Source: Candidatus Sumerlaeota bacterium
GTDB taxonomy: Bacteria > Sumerlaeota > Sumerlaeia > MWCT01 > JAUWMI01
Assembly: GCA_030613245.1 (NCBI GenBank)
Contig: JAUWMI010000005.1
Location: forward strand, 1-64,000
Direction: 5' to 3'
Length of the DNA: 64,000 nt
Under the pieces are notes generated by a model. That model had not been told where the DNA came from, searched no databases, and was given only the letters and a program-made list of their open reading frames with translations. The position numbers and the translations under genes were made by a program. Shown piece after piece: positions 53,671-61,833 of this stretch; position 1 is the first letter of the stretch; every line of letters starts with the position of its first letter.

Positions 53671-56316
53671 CTATTGTGTCGATTTTCTTCTTTTAACATA
53701 TCGGCGGCGGAGCCGGATACCTCCCAGGCTGATAACGACTGCCAATACGCCAAAGGCGCTAATGCCAGCGCCAAGGCGAAAGGTAAAAGGTCGAAACGCC
53801 ATGGTAACATTGTGCAAGCCCGGCGTGATAAAGACACCGCACAGCGTATGATCTACTCGAATCAATGGAGCTGGCTGCTCGTCTATATAGACTTCCCATC
53901 CCGGATAAAAGTTTTCACTAAACACAAGAAGATTGGAATTATTTACAAATGCCTGATAGCTGCGGTGATCAGGCTGGTAAGAAATCAGGGTCACAGATTC
54001 AGTTGTGCGCGCTGCGCTGGAAGCGACAGGGAGGAGTGGTGGGGGTTGATCGGTCAGAGCAACGTGGAGGGCGTCGAATTCGGGATTGGCCAGCAGGGCA
54101 AGACTCTGTGACTCTTTTAGATTAGCCGCGTAGACAGCCGTGGCGAGGAACGCCCAGCCAGCTGCTGAGGAATTTTCGTAAATGTGGAGGCCAAACGGAT
54201 AGGATTTGAGAAGGCGCAGCTCCGGAGACTTGAGATCACTATAGGTCAGGATGAGGCGGACATTGAGAAGAGAGAGGAGTTTGGGATTGGTTATTTTCTC
54301 AAGGAAAAGGAAAGCCCCGGGCGATTCGCCTGGCTGCGTTTGGTTGATGGTATTCATAAACTCGGCGTATGAGGTCAGGTAGATGGGGTCATAACCACGT
54401 GCGCTGGGGATAGTGTGCACCATTGTGCGATTGGGGAAGATTTCAAGTTGATTCTGGTCGTTATACCAGTAGAAGACATCGTCGGTAAAAATTGTGCGTG
54501 CTCCGCGGGCATGCTGCTTCAGAAACCCGACAAGCTCGGTGCGGGGATAGAATGCGCTATAGAAGTCCCGCAGTGGAATAGCATTTACGAACTTCATGCC
54601 GAAGCCGAAAAGATCGAGCACTAGAGCTAGGGTGAAGAGAATGATGAAGGTCTTTTTGGGAATCAGTGATTTCAGGAAGCAGAAGAGAATTGCAAGAGTG
54701 GCCAGAGCCAGAGCAGCGGAGCGAATGAGGTCGTTGCGAGCAGCGGAGATATACAGATCGCAGAGGGCGGCGGTATTCTGGGATGTTGACTCGAGCTCAA
54801 GATAGGAAAGTATCTGGGGGGTAAGAATTGATCGGAGATTAATCAAGATAATTACCGAGGGGATAACCGCGGCCAGAGCGAGAAGCAGAATGATGCGGTT
54901 CAGGCGTATATTAAACTTGCGAGTTGCATTTCGCATTGCATCGAGGAACATCTCAAGGCCGAAACCGGCGAGCAGCGAGACGGCAAAAGTATAGAGCAGA
55001 ATCATACGAGCAGGAGCGCGAAAGCGATCGAACCCGGGAGCCACCCAATAGAAGAGACGAAAAATGGGGGAATTGCCACCAAATGCAAGAGCTAGGGCCA
55101 CGAGCGCCATCACGAGCATGCAGAAGAAGATGCGGGTGCGCTGGCGAGAGTCTTCCCGAGACGCGTGCGCGACAGGCTCCGGTAGCTTACGTCTTCGCCA
55201 GCAGATCACCGCCAGAACGCCCAGCAGGAGAGGCGCCATACCCATATAGCCGTTGACCTCCCAGTAGCCTGCCTTTGAACCCCAGTAGAGATGCTCTTTG
55301 GTCGGACTAAGATAAAAGTTGGGAGCCCAGAAGGTCGGGAGCATACGCAGGGGCAGGGAATCTTCGATGATGTAGCTCCACCGACCCGCCTCGGCACGCT
55401 CGTAAGAATGGCGAATGAGCTTCCAGGTGGGAAGGATCTGTACAGCACTCAGGGCAAGAGCAAGGGAGAAGGCGGCGATATAACCTGCCAGAAGGCGCAA
55501 ACGCGGTGAACCCAATATGGAGCTGCGCACGGACGCATGCTTGTCTTGTGCGATCGGACTATGGGATTGGGACAGATTATAATCTGTCCCTACATGCGCT
55601 TGTGCCGGTTGCGCAACTGCAGAGCGCGCTGGAGGAAAGATGAGTTGAAAAATAATAGCCAGTCCCAGTGCATACCAGGTATAGAGTGCTACTTGTGGGC
55701 TTCCGGCAAGGAGCTGGAGTGCCAGGACAATGGCGAGCCAGAGGGCATAAGTGAAACGGCGTGTTTGATACCAACGTTCGCTAAGAAAAAATGCGTGAGG
55801 AAGCCAGGCAGCAGTGAAGATGAAGATAACAATGCCGCTGTAGAGCCGTGTGACGAAGAAACTGCTGAAAATAAATATGAACGCAGTGATGAATGCGGCG
55901 TATGTCTCTTTGATTGTCAGGCGTGAATACCAGTACATGCCGAGCGCACCCCAGAGCAGGTGTGCGAGGGTGAGCAGAGTGAATGCTACGGGAATGGGAA
56001 GCAGCAGACAGAGCAAGTTGGGAGGATAGAACATACCGGACTGAATATCCGCCTGGAATGGGCGACCGGAGAAGATCAGGGGATTCCAGAGAGGAGTGTA
56101 GTGGCCGCCAGCCGCGCAGGTTTTCCAGAACTGCTTAGCGGGAATATAGTGATTCACGAGGTCGCCGCCACAGAGCACCTGCCCGAAAAAACAGAGCTTG
56201 TAGGCGAAGATGAGAAGCAAAACGACCAGAAGACAAAAAATCTTGAAGTGATGAAGGCGGTGATGATAGTTGGGAGTGTTCATCATAATGCGCATAGGCA
56301 CGCAGAAATTTCGCAT
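53671..56316 (-). CDS. YfhO-like polytopic membrane protein
   Basis: An 881-residue protein with about 12-13 transmembrane helices and a C-terminal periplasmic part. The first loop has GGDLVNHYIPAKQFWKTC and WNPLIFSGRPFQADIQSGM, signature regions of YfhO/GT-C-like proteins thought to glycosylate lipoteichoic acid or related polymers. Near the end, FSENFYPGWEVYIDEQPAP and NVTMAFRPFTFRLGAGIS are also typical of the family. The start is uncertain: 56316, or the double Met at 56286/56283; none has a strong ribosome site. A 22-bp palindromic repeat lies within the frame at 55569-55590 without breaking it. Confidence 0.85.
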   Translation of the reverse strand: MRNFCVPMRIMMNTPNYHHRLHHFKIFCLLVVLLLIFAYKLCFFGQVLCGGDLVNHYIPAKQFWKTCAAGGHYTPLWNPLIFSGRPFQADIQSGMFYPPNLLCLLLPIPVAFTLLTLAHLLWGALGMYWYSRLTIKETYAAFITAFIFIFSSFFVTRLYSGIVIFIFTAAWLPHAFFLSERWYQTRRFTYALWLAIVLALQLLAGSPQVALYTWYALGLAIIFQLIFPPARSAVAQPAQAHVGTDYNLSQSHSPIAQDKHASVRSSILGSPRLRLLAGYIAAFSLALALSAVQILPTWKLIRHSYERAEAGRWSYIIEDSLPLRMLPTFWAPNFYLSPTKEHLYWGSKAGYWEVNGYMGMAPLLLGVLAVICWRRRKLPEPVAHASREDSRQRTRIFFCMLVMALVALALAFGGNSPIFRLFYWVAPGFDRFRAPARMILLYTFAVSLLAGFGLEMFLDAMRNATRKFNIRLNRIILLLALAAVIPSVIILINLRSILTPQILSYLELESTSQNTAALCDLYISAARNDLIRSAALALATLAILFCFLKSLIPKKTFIILFTLALVLDLFGFGMKFVNAIPLRDFYSAFYPRTELVGFLKQHARGARTIFTDDVFYWYNDQNQLEIFPNRTMVHTIPSARGYDPIYLTSYAEFMNTINQTQPGESPGAFLFLEKITNPKLLSLLNVRLILTYSDLKSPELRLLKSYPFGLHIYENSSAAGWAFLATAVYAANLKESQSLALLANPEFDALHVALTDQPPPLLPVASSAARTTESVTLISYQPDHRSYQAFVNNSNLLVFSENFYPGWEVYIDEQPAPLIRVDHTLCGVFITPGLHNVTMAFRPFTFRLGAGISAFGVLAVVISLGGIRLRRRYVKRRKSTQ
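55569..55590. repeat. Palindrome inserted in the YfhO-like coding sequence
   Basis: A perfect 22-bp palindrome with half-site GGGACAGATTA, followed by TAC. It resembles the GTAGGGGC family in form (CCCTAC end). It codes in frame for GTDYNLSQ in a variable cytoplasmic loop. Confidence 0.75.
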
Positions 56317-56722
56317 TTCTACGTGCTATTTTAATTTAATAGTGTTGGCTTTTTTTTTCAATTGGTATTTACTTCTATCTCCCCAATGCAATTGCTTCGC
56401 CATCGGCTGCTCTCTAGATAGGCTAAGAGACAAGTAGCAGTACAGGGCTAGGCTGCCCCTAAAGCGATAAGCTCCGTTCTTTGGGCTTCATAAATAATCT
56501 GTACCATTCGTGGAGTTATTTGTGACATTCGTGTACATATAAAAAGCAGTTACCACGAATGAGAACGAATGCAAGCGAATTGCACGAATTAAGCCCTATT
56601 TTGGGAAGAGCTGCGCAATTCATACTAGAGAAATACAACCGGGACTAATATGACAGAAGCTAGAAGAGGCCTGAGGGAAAGTCAACTGGGTAATCAAATC
56701 AAGGTAAAAGGTAGAGTGGACG
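56317..56722. other. Intergenic region with ATTCGTG repeats
   Basis: Around 56500-56592 there are several copies of CATTCGTG and its complement CACGAATG in both orientations, a dispersed repeat style. No gene or RNA is recognised. Confidence 0.55.
56500..56592. repeat. Inverted ATTCGTG/CACGAAT repeat cluster
   Basis: TACCATTCGTGG and GACATTCGTGTA on one arm, then TACCACGAATGAG, AACGAATGC and GCACGAATT on the other. The two arms can pair into a long imperfect hairpin. Confidence 0.65.
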
Positions 56723-56878
56723 ATGCATTACAAGGCTGCAGTGCTGGTCTCACCACAGCAACTGGAAATTGAAGAGCGGGAGATTCAATCGGTAGGGCCT
56801 GAAGAGGCGCTGGTGGAGGTGGCGTACTGCGGAATATGCGGCACGGACCTGGCAATCTATTCGGGAAACTACCTTTGA
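56723..56878 (+). pseudogene. N-terminal fragment of a zinc-dependent alcohol dehydrogenase
   Basis: Reads 51 residues from ATG 56723, MHYKAAVLVSPQQLEIEE to AYCGICGTDLAIYSGNYL, then stops. The CGICGTD motif is the first zinc-ligand site of medium-chain dehydrogenases (sorbitol/threonine type). Everything beyond is missing. The stop lies at the edge of TCTGTGTCTCCGTGGCAG, a sequence that recurs near 63069, so a repeat probably replaced the rest of the gene. Confidence 0.85.
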
Positions 56879-56979
56879 GCATCTCTGTGTCTCCGTGGCA
56901 GTCTCTAATGAAAACAGGTTACAGGTAAAGCCTTGAGCCCTATTAATCTGGAAGCATTACAGGGAAGGAGGAGAGAAAG

Positions 56980-58068
56980 ATGAGTTCTTGGCTGAAGTTT
57001 TGGCGATGTATGGTTGGAGGCATTCTGATTTTTCTCTCAGGAGGTGTGGTTATGGCAGGAACAGAGCTAGGACCGCTGGGCACAACGGAGCCGATGCGCG
57101 CGGTGTATGGGATTTCCAAGAATCTCGAGCGGTTCAAGGGGAAGACGAATCAAGATATCGTCAGGTTTTTAAAGACATATGATATCAACGCTGTGTTTGG
57201 CAGGCACGATGACGCTGGGTTTGTGGAGGCATGTCATCAGAACGGGATTCGTGTATATGCCGAAGCAGCGATGTTTTTTGGTGAGAAGTACTGGAAGGCA
57301 CATCCCGAGAGCCGGCCCATCACAGCTTCCGGAGAGCCGTTGGAAAAGATCGAGTGGTACGCTGGCGTATGCCCGAATCAGCCATGGTTGTGGGAGGAGA
57401 AGCTGGAGGCGATCCGGAAAATGGTGCGCGAGACAAAAGTAGATGGCATCTGGCTGGATTTCATCAGGTACCCGTGCCACTGGGAGGTAAAGGAGCCAAA
57501 GCTGGACCAAACGTGTTTTTGTCCGGTTTGCCTCAAGCAGTTTCAGAAGGATACAGAGATCACCATTCCGGCAGAGATGAAGACAGCCAAGGCACGGGCG
57601 CAGTGGATCCTGCAGCATCACCGCGACAAATTCGTAGAGTGGAAGTGCGATCGCATTGCATTATTTGTGCGAAAAGCGCGGGAGGCGATCAAAGCGGAGC
57701 GTCCGGAGGTGCTGGTTGGATTATTCGGTGTGCCCTGGATGCCGTCGGACTTTGACGATGCGATCCATGTGATTATTGCACAGGATTATCGTAAGCTCGC
57801 GCCTTTCGTGGATGTCTTCTCGCCGATGGTGTATCATCGGATGTGCAATAGAGATGTCAAATGGATTGGTGCAGCAACAAAGTACTTGGCAAAAGTGACG
57901 GGGAAACCAGTGGTTCCGATCATTCAGGCATGCAGTTTACCGGACCAGCTGCCCTTTGCAGAGTTCAAGCAGGCCATAGACGTAGCGCTCTCGCCGCCTT
58001 CAGCAGGCGTGATCGTATTCAATATAAAATACTTGCTCGAAGAGGAAAAACTGGATGCACTGCGATAA
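56980..58068 (+). CDS. Exported glycoside-hydrolase-like TIM-barrel protein
   Basis: A 362-residue exported protein with a signal peptide (WLKFWRCMVGGILIFLSGGVVMA in part). The strong ribosome site GGAAGGAGG precedes ATG 56980. The barrel resembles hypothetical glycosidases of the GHL10/DUF4015 type. It has GIRVYAEAAMF, a DGIWLDFIRYPCHW strand with a candidate catalytic Asp, the paired cysteines TCFCPVCLKQF and VDVFSPMVYHRM. The Cys motif is common in this group and may bind metal. The substrate is likely a polysaccharide; not proven. Two independent genes converge here. Confidence 0.75.
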   Translation: MSSWLKFWRCMVGGILIFLSGGVVMAGTELGPLGTTEPMRAVYGISKNLERFKGKTNQDIVRFLKTYDINAVFGRHDDAGFVEACHQNGIRVYAEAAMFFGEKYWKAHPESRPITASGEPLEKIEWYAGVCPNQPWLWEEKLEAIRKMVRETKVDGIWLDFIRYPCHWEVKEPKLDQTCFCPVCLKQFQKDTEITIPAEMKTAKARAQWILQHHRDKFVEWKCDRIALFVRKAREAIKAERPEVLVGLFGVPWMPSDFDDAIHVIIAQDYRKLAPFVDVFSPMVYHRMCNRDVKWIGAATKYLAKVTGKPVVPIIQACSLPDQLPFAEFKQAIDVALSPPSAGVIVFNIKYLLEEEKLDALR

Positions 58069-58113
58069 GCCTGGCAAGGACAGAACAGTTGGTGGGGATT
58101 ATGGAAAATATGT

Positions 58114-59865
58114 TTAATAGGATGTAATTGTGATGCTGTCGAGAGAGATACGTCCCTGGGGATCTGCACTCGGATCGAAATTCAAGATATCAAATGCCAC
58201 GCCAAGGCCTTGGCCAGCTACCGTTGAGTGCGGGTTGAAAAGGATGACGTAGTCGTTAGAGAACATTGGGGTAAAGGCCTGCTTTTGCAGGCAGTGGGTA
58301 ATCTGATTATTGGCACTATAGAGGCGGAACCGGACAAGGGGCGCTTGTGTGCCGGCACTGATGTCGGTTCCCACGGTAAACTGGGCCTTATAGAGTGTGT
58401 AATCTTCGATAGTAATGTCTGTTGTGGGGCTGGCCCAATAGCCGAAGGTATTCGTGTTTGTGGTAGAGGTAAGATCGAGCAAACCCGAGAATCCGGTGTT
58501 GCTGAGTGGGGCGGAGAAGGTGCCAACCGTGCCGGAAAAGGCCCAGTTCTCTGCGGAGTCGTCAAAGGAGTAGGTTCTCAACACAGTACCCGTCCCCAGG
58601 TCCTCAATAGGATGTCTCTCAAGTTGGACAAAGCTTAGGCCCAATGTTGGGCTCACTGCATCGGTGGGATCGAAATTTAGCACGTCGAACGCAATAACCA
58701 TCTCCTGGCCGATTACGTCCTGGGAAGGGACAAAATAAAATTGATATATGCCATAACCCACGGGTGATGATTCACCCAAACCGGTGCTGGTGATAACATA
58801 CACGTCTGCCTGTTTGGCATCGGCACTGTTGACCCGCAGGCGGATTACAGGAACAAGGCTGGAATCGGTCAGGTTGCTGGTGAGGAAGGCCTGCACACTG
58901 TAGTAGCAGTTGGATTGATATGTGAAGCCGCTGGTAGCGGGACTGTTCCAGAAACCGAAGCTATAGGAATTGTCTTGTGGGGTAATGGTGAGTGCATACG
59001 AAGAGCCGGAGGTTGGTGCGTTGAAGGGAGGTGGGGCCGCGAAGGTCCAGCCCTGCGTATCAGTTAGAAAATTGTGGCTAACGATATTCTTGCTTGGGCC
59101 ATTTTCAGGGTAGCCGATGTTTATGAGGATCTCGCTGTATATGGTCGTACCATAAGGGTCGGTAACCTCCCAAACCGCATCAAGGATATCATCTTCACTA
59201 TAGCTATTCTGCACCCCATAGGTCACGGCCTGGCGGACCCAATATGCCCAGTGGCTTTGAGATTCAGAGGTCCATGGTGGGCCGAAGCCGACGCCCAAGG
59301 ATGGGACACCTTTTGAGGCGTCTGTACAGTAGCCCGCAATACTATAAGAGCAACCGGGGTCCCCGCTGGTATCAGTACCAATGACCATATCCTGTTCCCC
59401 AGGATCAAAACAGTTGAGGATATAGCCAAGAAAATTCCCACCCTCTTCGATGATCTCCACATCAAGAGCGCCAGCGCCATAAAAAGAGCCGGTGCCGGAA
59501 AATTGCTGGACGCTTGCAGCAGCCACAACGTCGTTCAGGCCAAAGGAACTATTATTGGAAGGAAGCGGCGGGCCGCCAATATGGACAACTTTATCCTGGC
59601 CGGATTTCGAATTAAATTGCGCCAGGATTCTGCCCTTCGAGTCGCTCACTTCCCACATAATAATGATATTGTCGTTCTTTTCCGGGTGTTCGCTACTCTG
59701 TGCTGTCGCGTTGAAGGTGACGTCAACAGGAAGCGTAAACTTCTGGCTGGCAGTGGGTTTGACGATTGTGACTGTAATGGCGGCTGAGGCGAAATGGAGC
59801 GTGCCAGTCACGAACACCATCACCAGAGCGAGAGAAATAATCAGTAACGTGCGGCCCTGTCTCAT
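58114..59865 (-). CDS. Secreted protein with two NTNTFGFW-type modules
   Basis: A 583-residue exported protein starting with signal peptide LLIISLALVMVFVTGTLHFASA; AGAGGA precedes ATG 59865. The N-terminal 270 residues are unique: an Ig-like start (ITVTIVKPTASQKFTLPVDV) and a Gly/Asp-rich region with IGTDTSGDPGCSYS. The rest is the same A-B pair of about 155-residue modules as in the proteins at 16 and 5926: SYSFGFWNSP in the first and TNTNTFGYWASP in the second, each ending with AFD(V/I)LNFDP. It ends right after LDSITITSY, without the repeat-derived tail seen in the other two. Confidence 0.85.
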   Translation of the reverse strand: MRQGRTLLIISLALVMVFVTGTLHFASAAITVTIVKPTASQKFTLPVDVTFNATAQSSEHPEKNDNIIIMWEVSDSKGRILAQFNSKSGQDKVVHIGGPPLPSNNSSFGLNDVVAAASVQQFSGTGSFYGAGALDVEIIEEGGNFLGYILNCFDPGEQDMVIGTDTSGDPGCSYSIAGYCTDASKGVPSLGVGFGPPWTSESQSHWAYWVRQAVTYGVQNSYSEDDILDAVWEVTDPYGTTIYSEILINIGYPENGPSKNIVSHNFLTDTQGWTFAAPPPFNAPTSGSSYALTITPQDNSYSFGFWNSPATSGFTYQSNCYYSVQAFLTSNLTDSSLVPVIRLRVNSADAKQADVYVITSTGLGESSPVGYGIYQFYFVPSQDVIGQEMVIAFDVLNFDPTDAVSPTLGLSFVQLERHPIEDLGTGTVLRTYSFDDSAENWAFSGTVGTFSAPLSNTGFSGLLDLTSTTNTNTFGYWASPTTDITIEDYTLYKAQFTVGTDISAGTQAPLVRFRLYSANNQITHCLQKQAFTPMFSNDYVILFNPHSTVAGQGLGVAFDILNFDPSADPQGRISLDSITITSY

Positions 59866-59916
59866 TCTTACGATTCCTCTTTCCCTGTCTCCTGCCTATT
59901 GCCTACTGTCTACTAT

Positions 59917-60939
59917 TTACTGTCCCACTCGTTCGCGTTTTTCCCAGCCGAATATATTCCGGTACTTATATAGATAAGGAGTCTGACTTTCAATCCACTG
60001 GATAGCGGTCCGTGCGCGATGCTGCAAATAGCTAAAGGGAATCCAGCCATCGCCGGTAATGTCTTTGCGCCGCGGCATGTCGGCAATCGCGCGGAGCAGC
60101 GCCTGCGCCTGCGGGTCGCTCACGCCTTTACACACTTCTACTGTATAAGAATAGAAAAAGAAGCTGTCTGAAGTTACGTTCACGGGGATAGTTTGCTCGA
60201 GCAGTGCGGTGACGGCCTGCGGGCCGATGTCAATAAGACACGCAATAGCTGCCAGGCAGCGGCCCGGGTTCGTATCGTGCTGAGTTTTCAGAATGTAAAT
60301 CAGCGAAGCCACTTGCGCTGGATCGCTTCCGCTGTACTGACGCTTGAGTGCGTAATAGATACCGATGCTGTTCTGCGTTTCAAACGATACGGGGAAAAGG
60401 GACTCTAGAGATGGGAGAATATTTCCCTCTTGTATGATATAATACATGGGACGGAGTGCAGAGCGCTGAAACTCGCTGTCGGGAGCGAGGAGCTCTTCCA
60501 GGGCAGAAATGCTCTTTTCTGCGGGTGTATCTTTTATCTCGATCTGCTTCTCGGCCAGCAGACACATGGCGCGCAGCTTTGGATGCTGGTTGTCGTCCTG
60601 ACTGAGAGAGCGCAGAGAGCTGATGAGCGCCTCGCCGAGATCCGCTTTTGTTCCCAGCACAGCACATTTGTGGGCTGCGACGATCTGAACAAGCGGATCC
60701 GGGTTGTGAAGTGACGCTAGCAGGAGCTCTGCGTTACCGGAAGTGAGGGGCAGCGCGATTGTTTCGAGCTGCTGGACGAGCCTGGCACTCTCGATTTCCT
60801 GCTCAAAACGAGCCTGGAGGTTTTCAAGCGCCTTTGTGGATGGCGAACCGGTAAGAGGAATAGCCAGCGTGCCAATCAACATTGCCATGCCAGCGCACTG
60901 GACTGCGAAAGAAAGTCTGAGCAAGAAAGCTTTCTTCAT
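59917..60939 (-). CDS. Exported HEAT-like repeat protein
   Basis: A protein of 340 residues. I chose ATG 60939, which opens a signal peptide (MKKAFLLRLSFAVQCAGMAMLIG); the frame extends to 61203, but that part overlaps the upstream gene. The body is a run of paired helices such as ELLLASLHNPDPLVQIVAAHK in part and PKLRAMCLLAEKQIE, typical of HEAT/Armadillo-like scaffolds. It ends DITGDGWIPFSYLQHRARTA. It probably binds another exported protein. It lies 19 bases after the HEXXH protein gene and 51 bases before the module protein gene, all on one strand. Confidence 0.7.
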   Translation of the reverse strand: MKKAFLLRLSFAVQCAGMAMLIGTLAIPLTGSPSTKALENLQARFEQEIESARLVQQLETIALPLTSGNAELLLASLHNPDPLVQIVAAHKCAVLGTKADLGEALISSLRSLSQDDNQHPKLRAMCLLAEKQIEIKDTPAEKSISALEELLAPDSEFQRSALRPMYYIIQEGNILPSLESLFPVSFETQNSIGIYYALKRQYSGSDPAQVASLIYILKTQHDTNPGRCLAAIACLIDIGPQAVTALLEQTIPVNVTSDSFFFYSYTVEVCKGVSDPQAQALLRAIADMPRRKDITGDGWIPFSYLQHRARTAIQWIESQTPYLYKYRNIFGWEKRERVGQ

Positions 60940-60958
60940 TGGAATCAATGTCTTTTCC

Positions 60959-61681
60959 TTAATATTGCTTTCCGGGATTCGCCCAATCTTTAGTCTTATA
61001 GGCATCTTCCGCGGTATTTTCCGCGTCATATGCGGCATCTTCAAGACCATACGGTTCCCAGCTATCCGGGACATCGTTATCATTGGTATCGAGATCATTG
61101 CTTGAGCCATCATAATGATTATTCGGGGTAGTATTCCACGACCAGCCTTTAGCCTCGTGAGTGACAAGGAGATCAGCCCGGCGAATCTGGTCAACGTGCA
61201 CATTTTCGTGAATGATTACATCTGCGAAGCAATCTATGCCAGTGGTGACAACGCCACCTACAGTATGAGGTGTATTGGTACCCTGCGCGGGATCATAGAC
61301 CCAGATAGCGGTCTTGCTGTGGGTCATGGTAGCGGACCAGTAGAGCATGGCGGGGACGCAGCCGTAGTAGGTGCTGGCGCCTTTATAGAGAGCATCAACA
61401 TCGCCGCAGACCTGGTTAAAATAGTAAAACCAGTTCTTTGGCTTGGGCGTAGCGCTGGAGGGATTTTGCGTGCCAGTGCGCTGGTAGTAAAACTTAATCT
61501 GGATGGAGGTGTTAGCAGCAGCGCTTTCCAAATGAAGGGGCTGGCGCTCTGCGGGCTTAACCGTTGCTAATTCTTTCCGTGAGGCCGGTTTCTGGTCTTT
61601 CGGATATTTCCCCTGGGCCCATACTGAAACAGCACTCAGAAGGAACAGAAAACACAGGATAACTGTTGCTAGCCGTTTCAT
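60959..61681 (-). CDS. Exported HEXXH-motif putative metalloprotein
   Basis: A 240-residue exported protein with signal peptide MKRLATVILCFLFLLSAVSVWA. Residues 158-162 read HENVH in ADVIIHENVHVDQIRRAD, the pattern of zinc peptidases, with possible acidic ligands downstream (EDAAYDAENTAEDA). A Ca-binding-type segment DLDTNDNDVPDSWEP follows. Two cysteines near 92 and 108 may pair. No family was recognised. It is the first gene of a three-gene set of exported proteins. It could be a peptidase that processes the module proteins, but that is speculation. Confidence 0.65.
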   Translation of the reverse strand: MKRLATVILCFLFLLSAVSVWAQGKYPKDQKPASRKELATVKPAERQPLHLESAAANTSIQIKFYYQRTGTQNPSSATPKPKNWFYYFNQVCGDVDALYKGASTYYGCVPAMLYWSATMTHSKTAIWVYDPAQGTNTPHTVGGVVTTGIDCFADVIIHENVHVDQIRRADLLVTHEAKGWSWNTTPNNHYDGSSNDLDTNDNDVPDSWEPYGLEDAAYDAENTAEDAYKTKDWANPGKQY

Positions 61682-61833
61682 TAATTAATTTTTTCTCTGA
61701 ATTTCGAATTACTAAATTTGCTCCTAATGCTTGGCGGGATAGTTTGTCAAGAGAAAACGGATATGTGCGGAAGAAATTTTACTCGCACTGTTTGGAACGG
61801 TCATGGCATGAAAGGTCATCTATGCTCGTTGTG

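Noticed and set aside
60940-61203. N-terminal extension of the HEAT-like protein.
   Set aside because: It lies within the upstream HEXXH gene in another frame and lacks exported-protein features; ATG 60939 opens a signal peptide.
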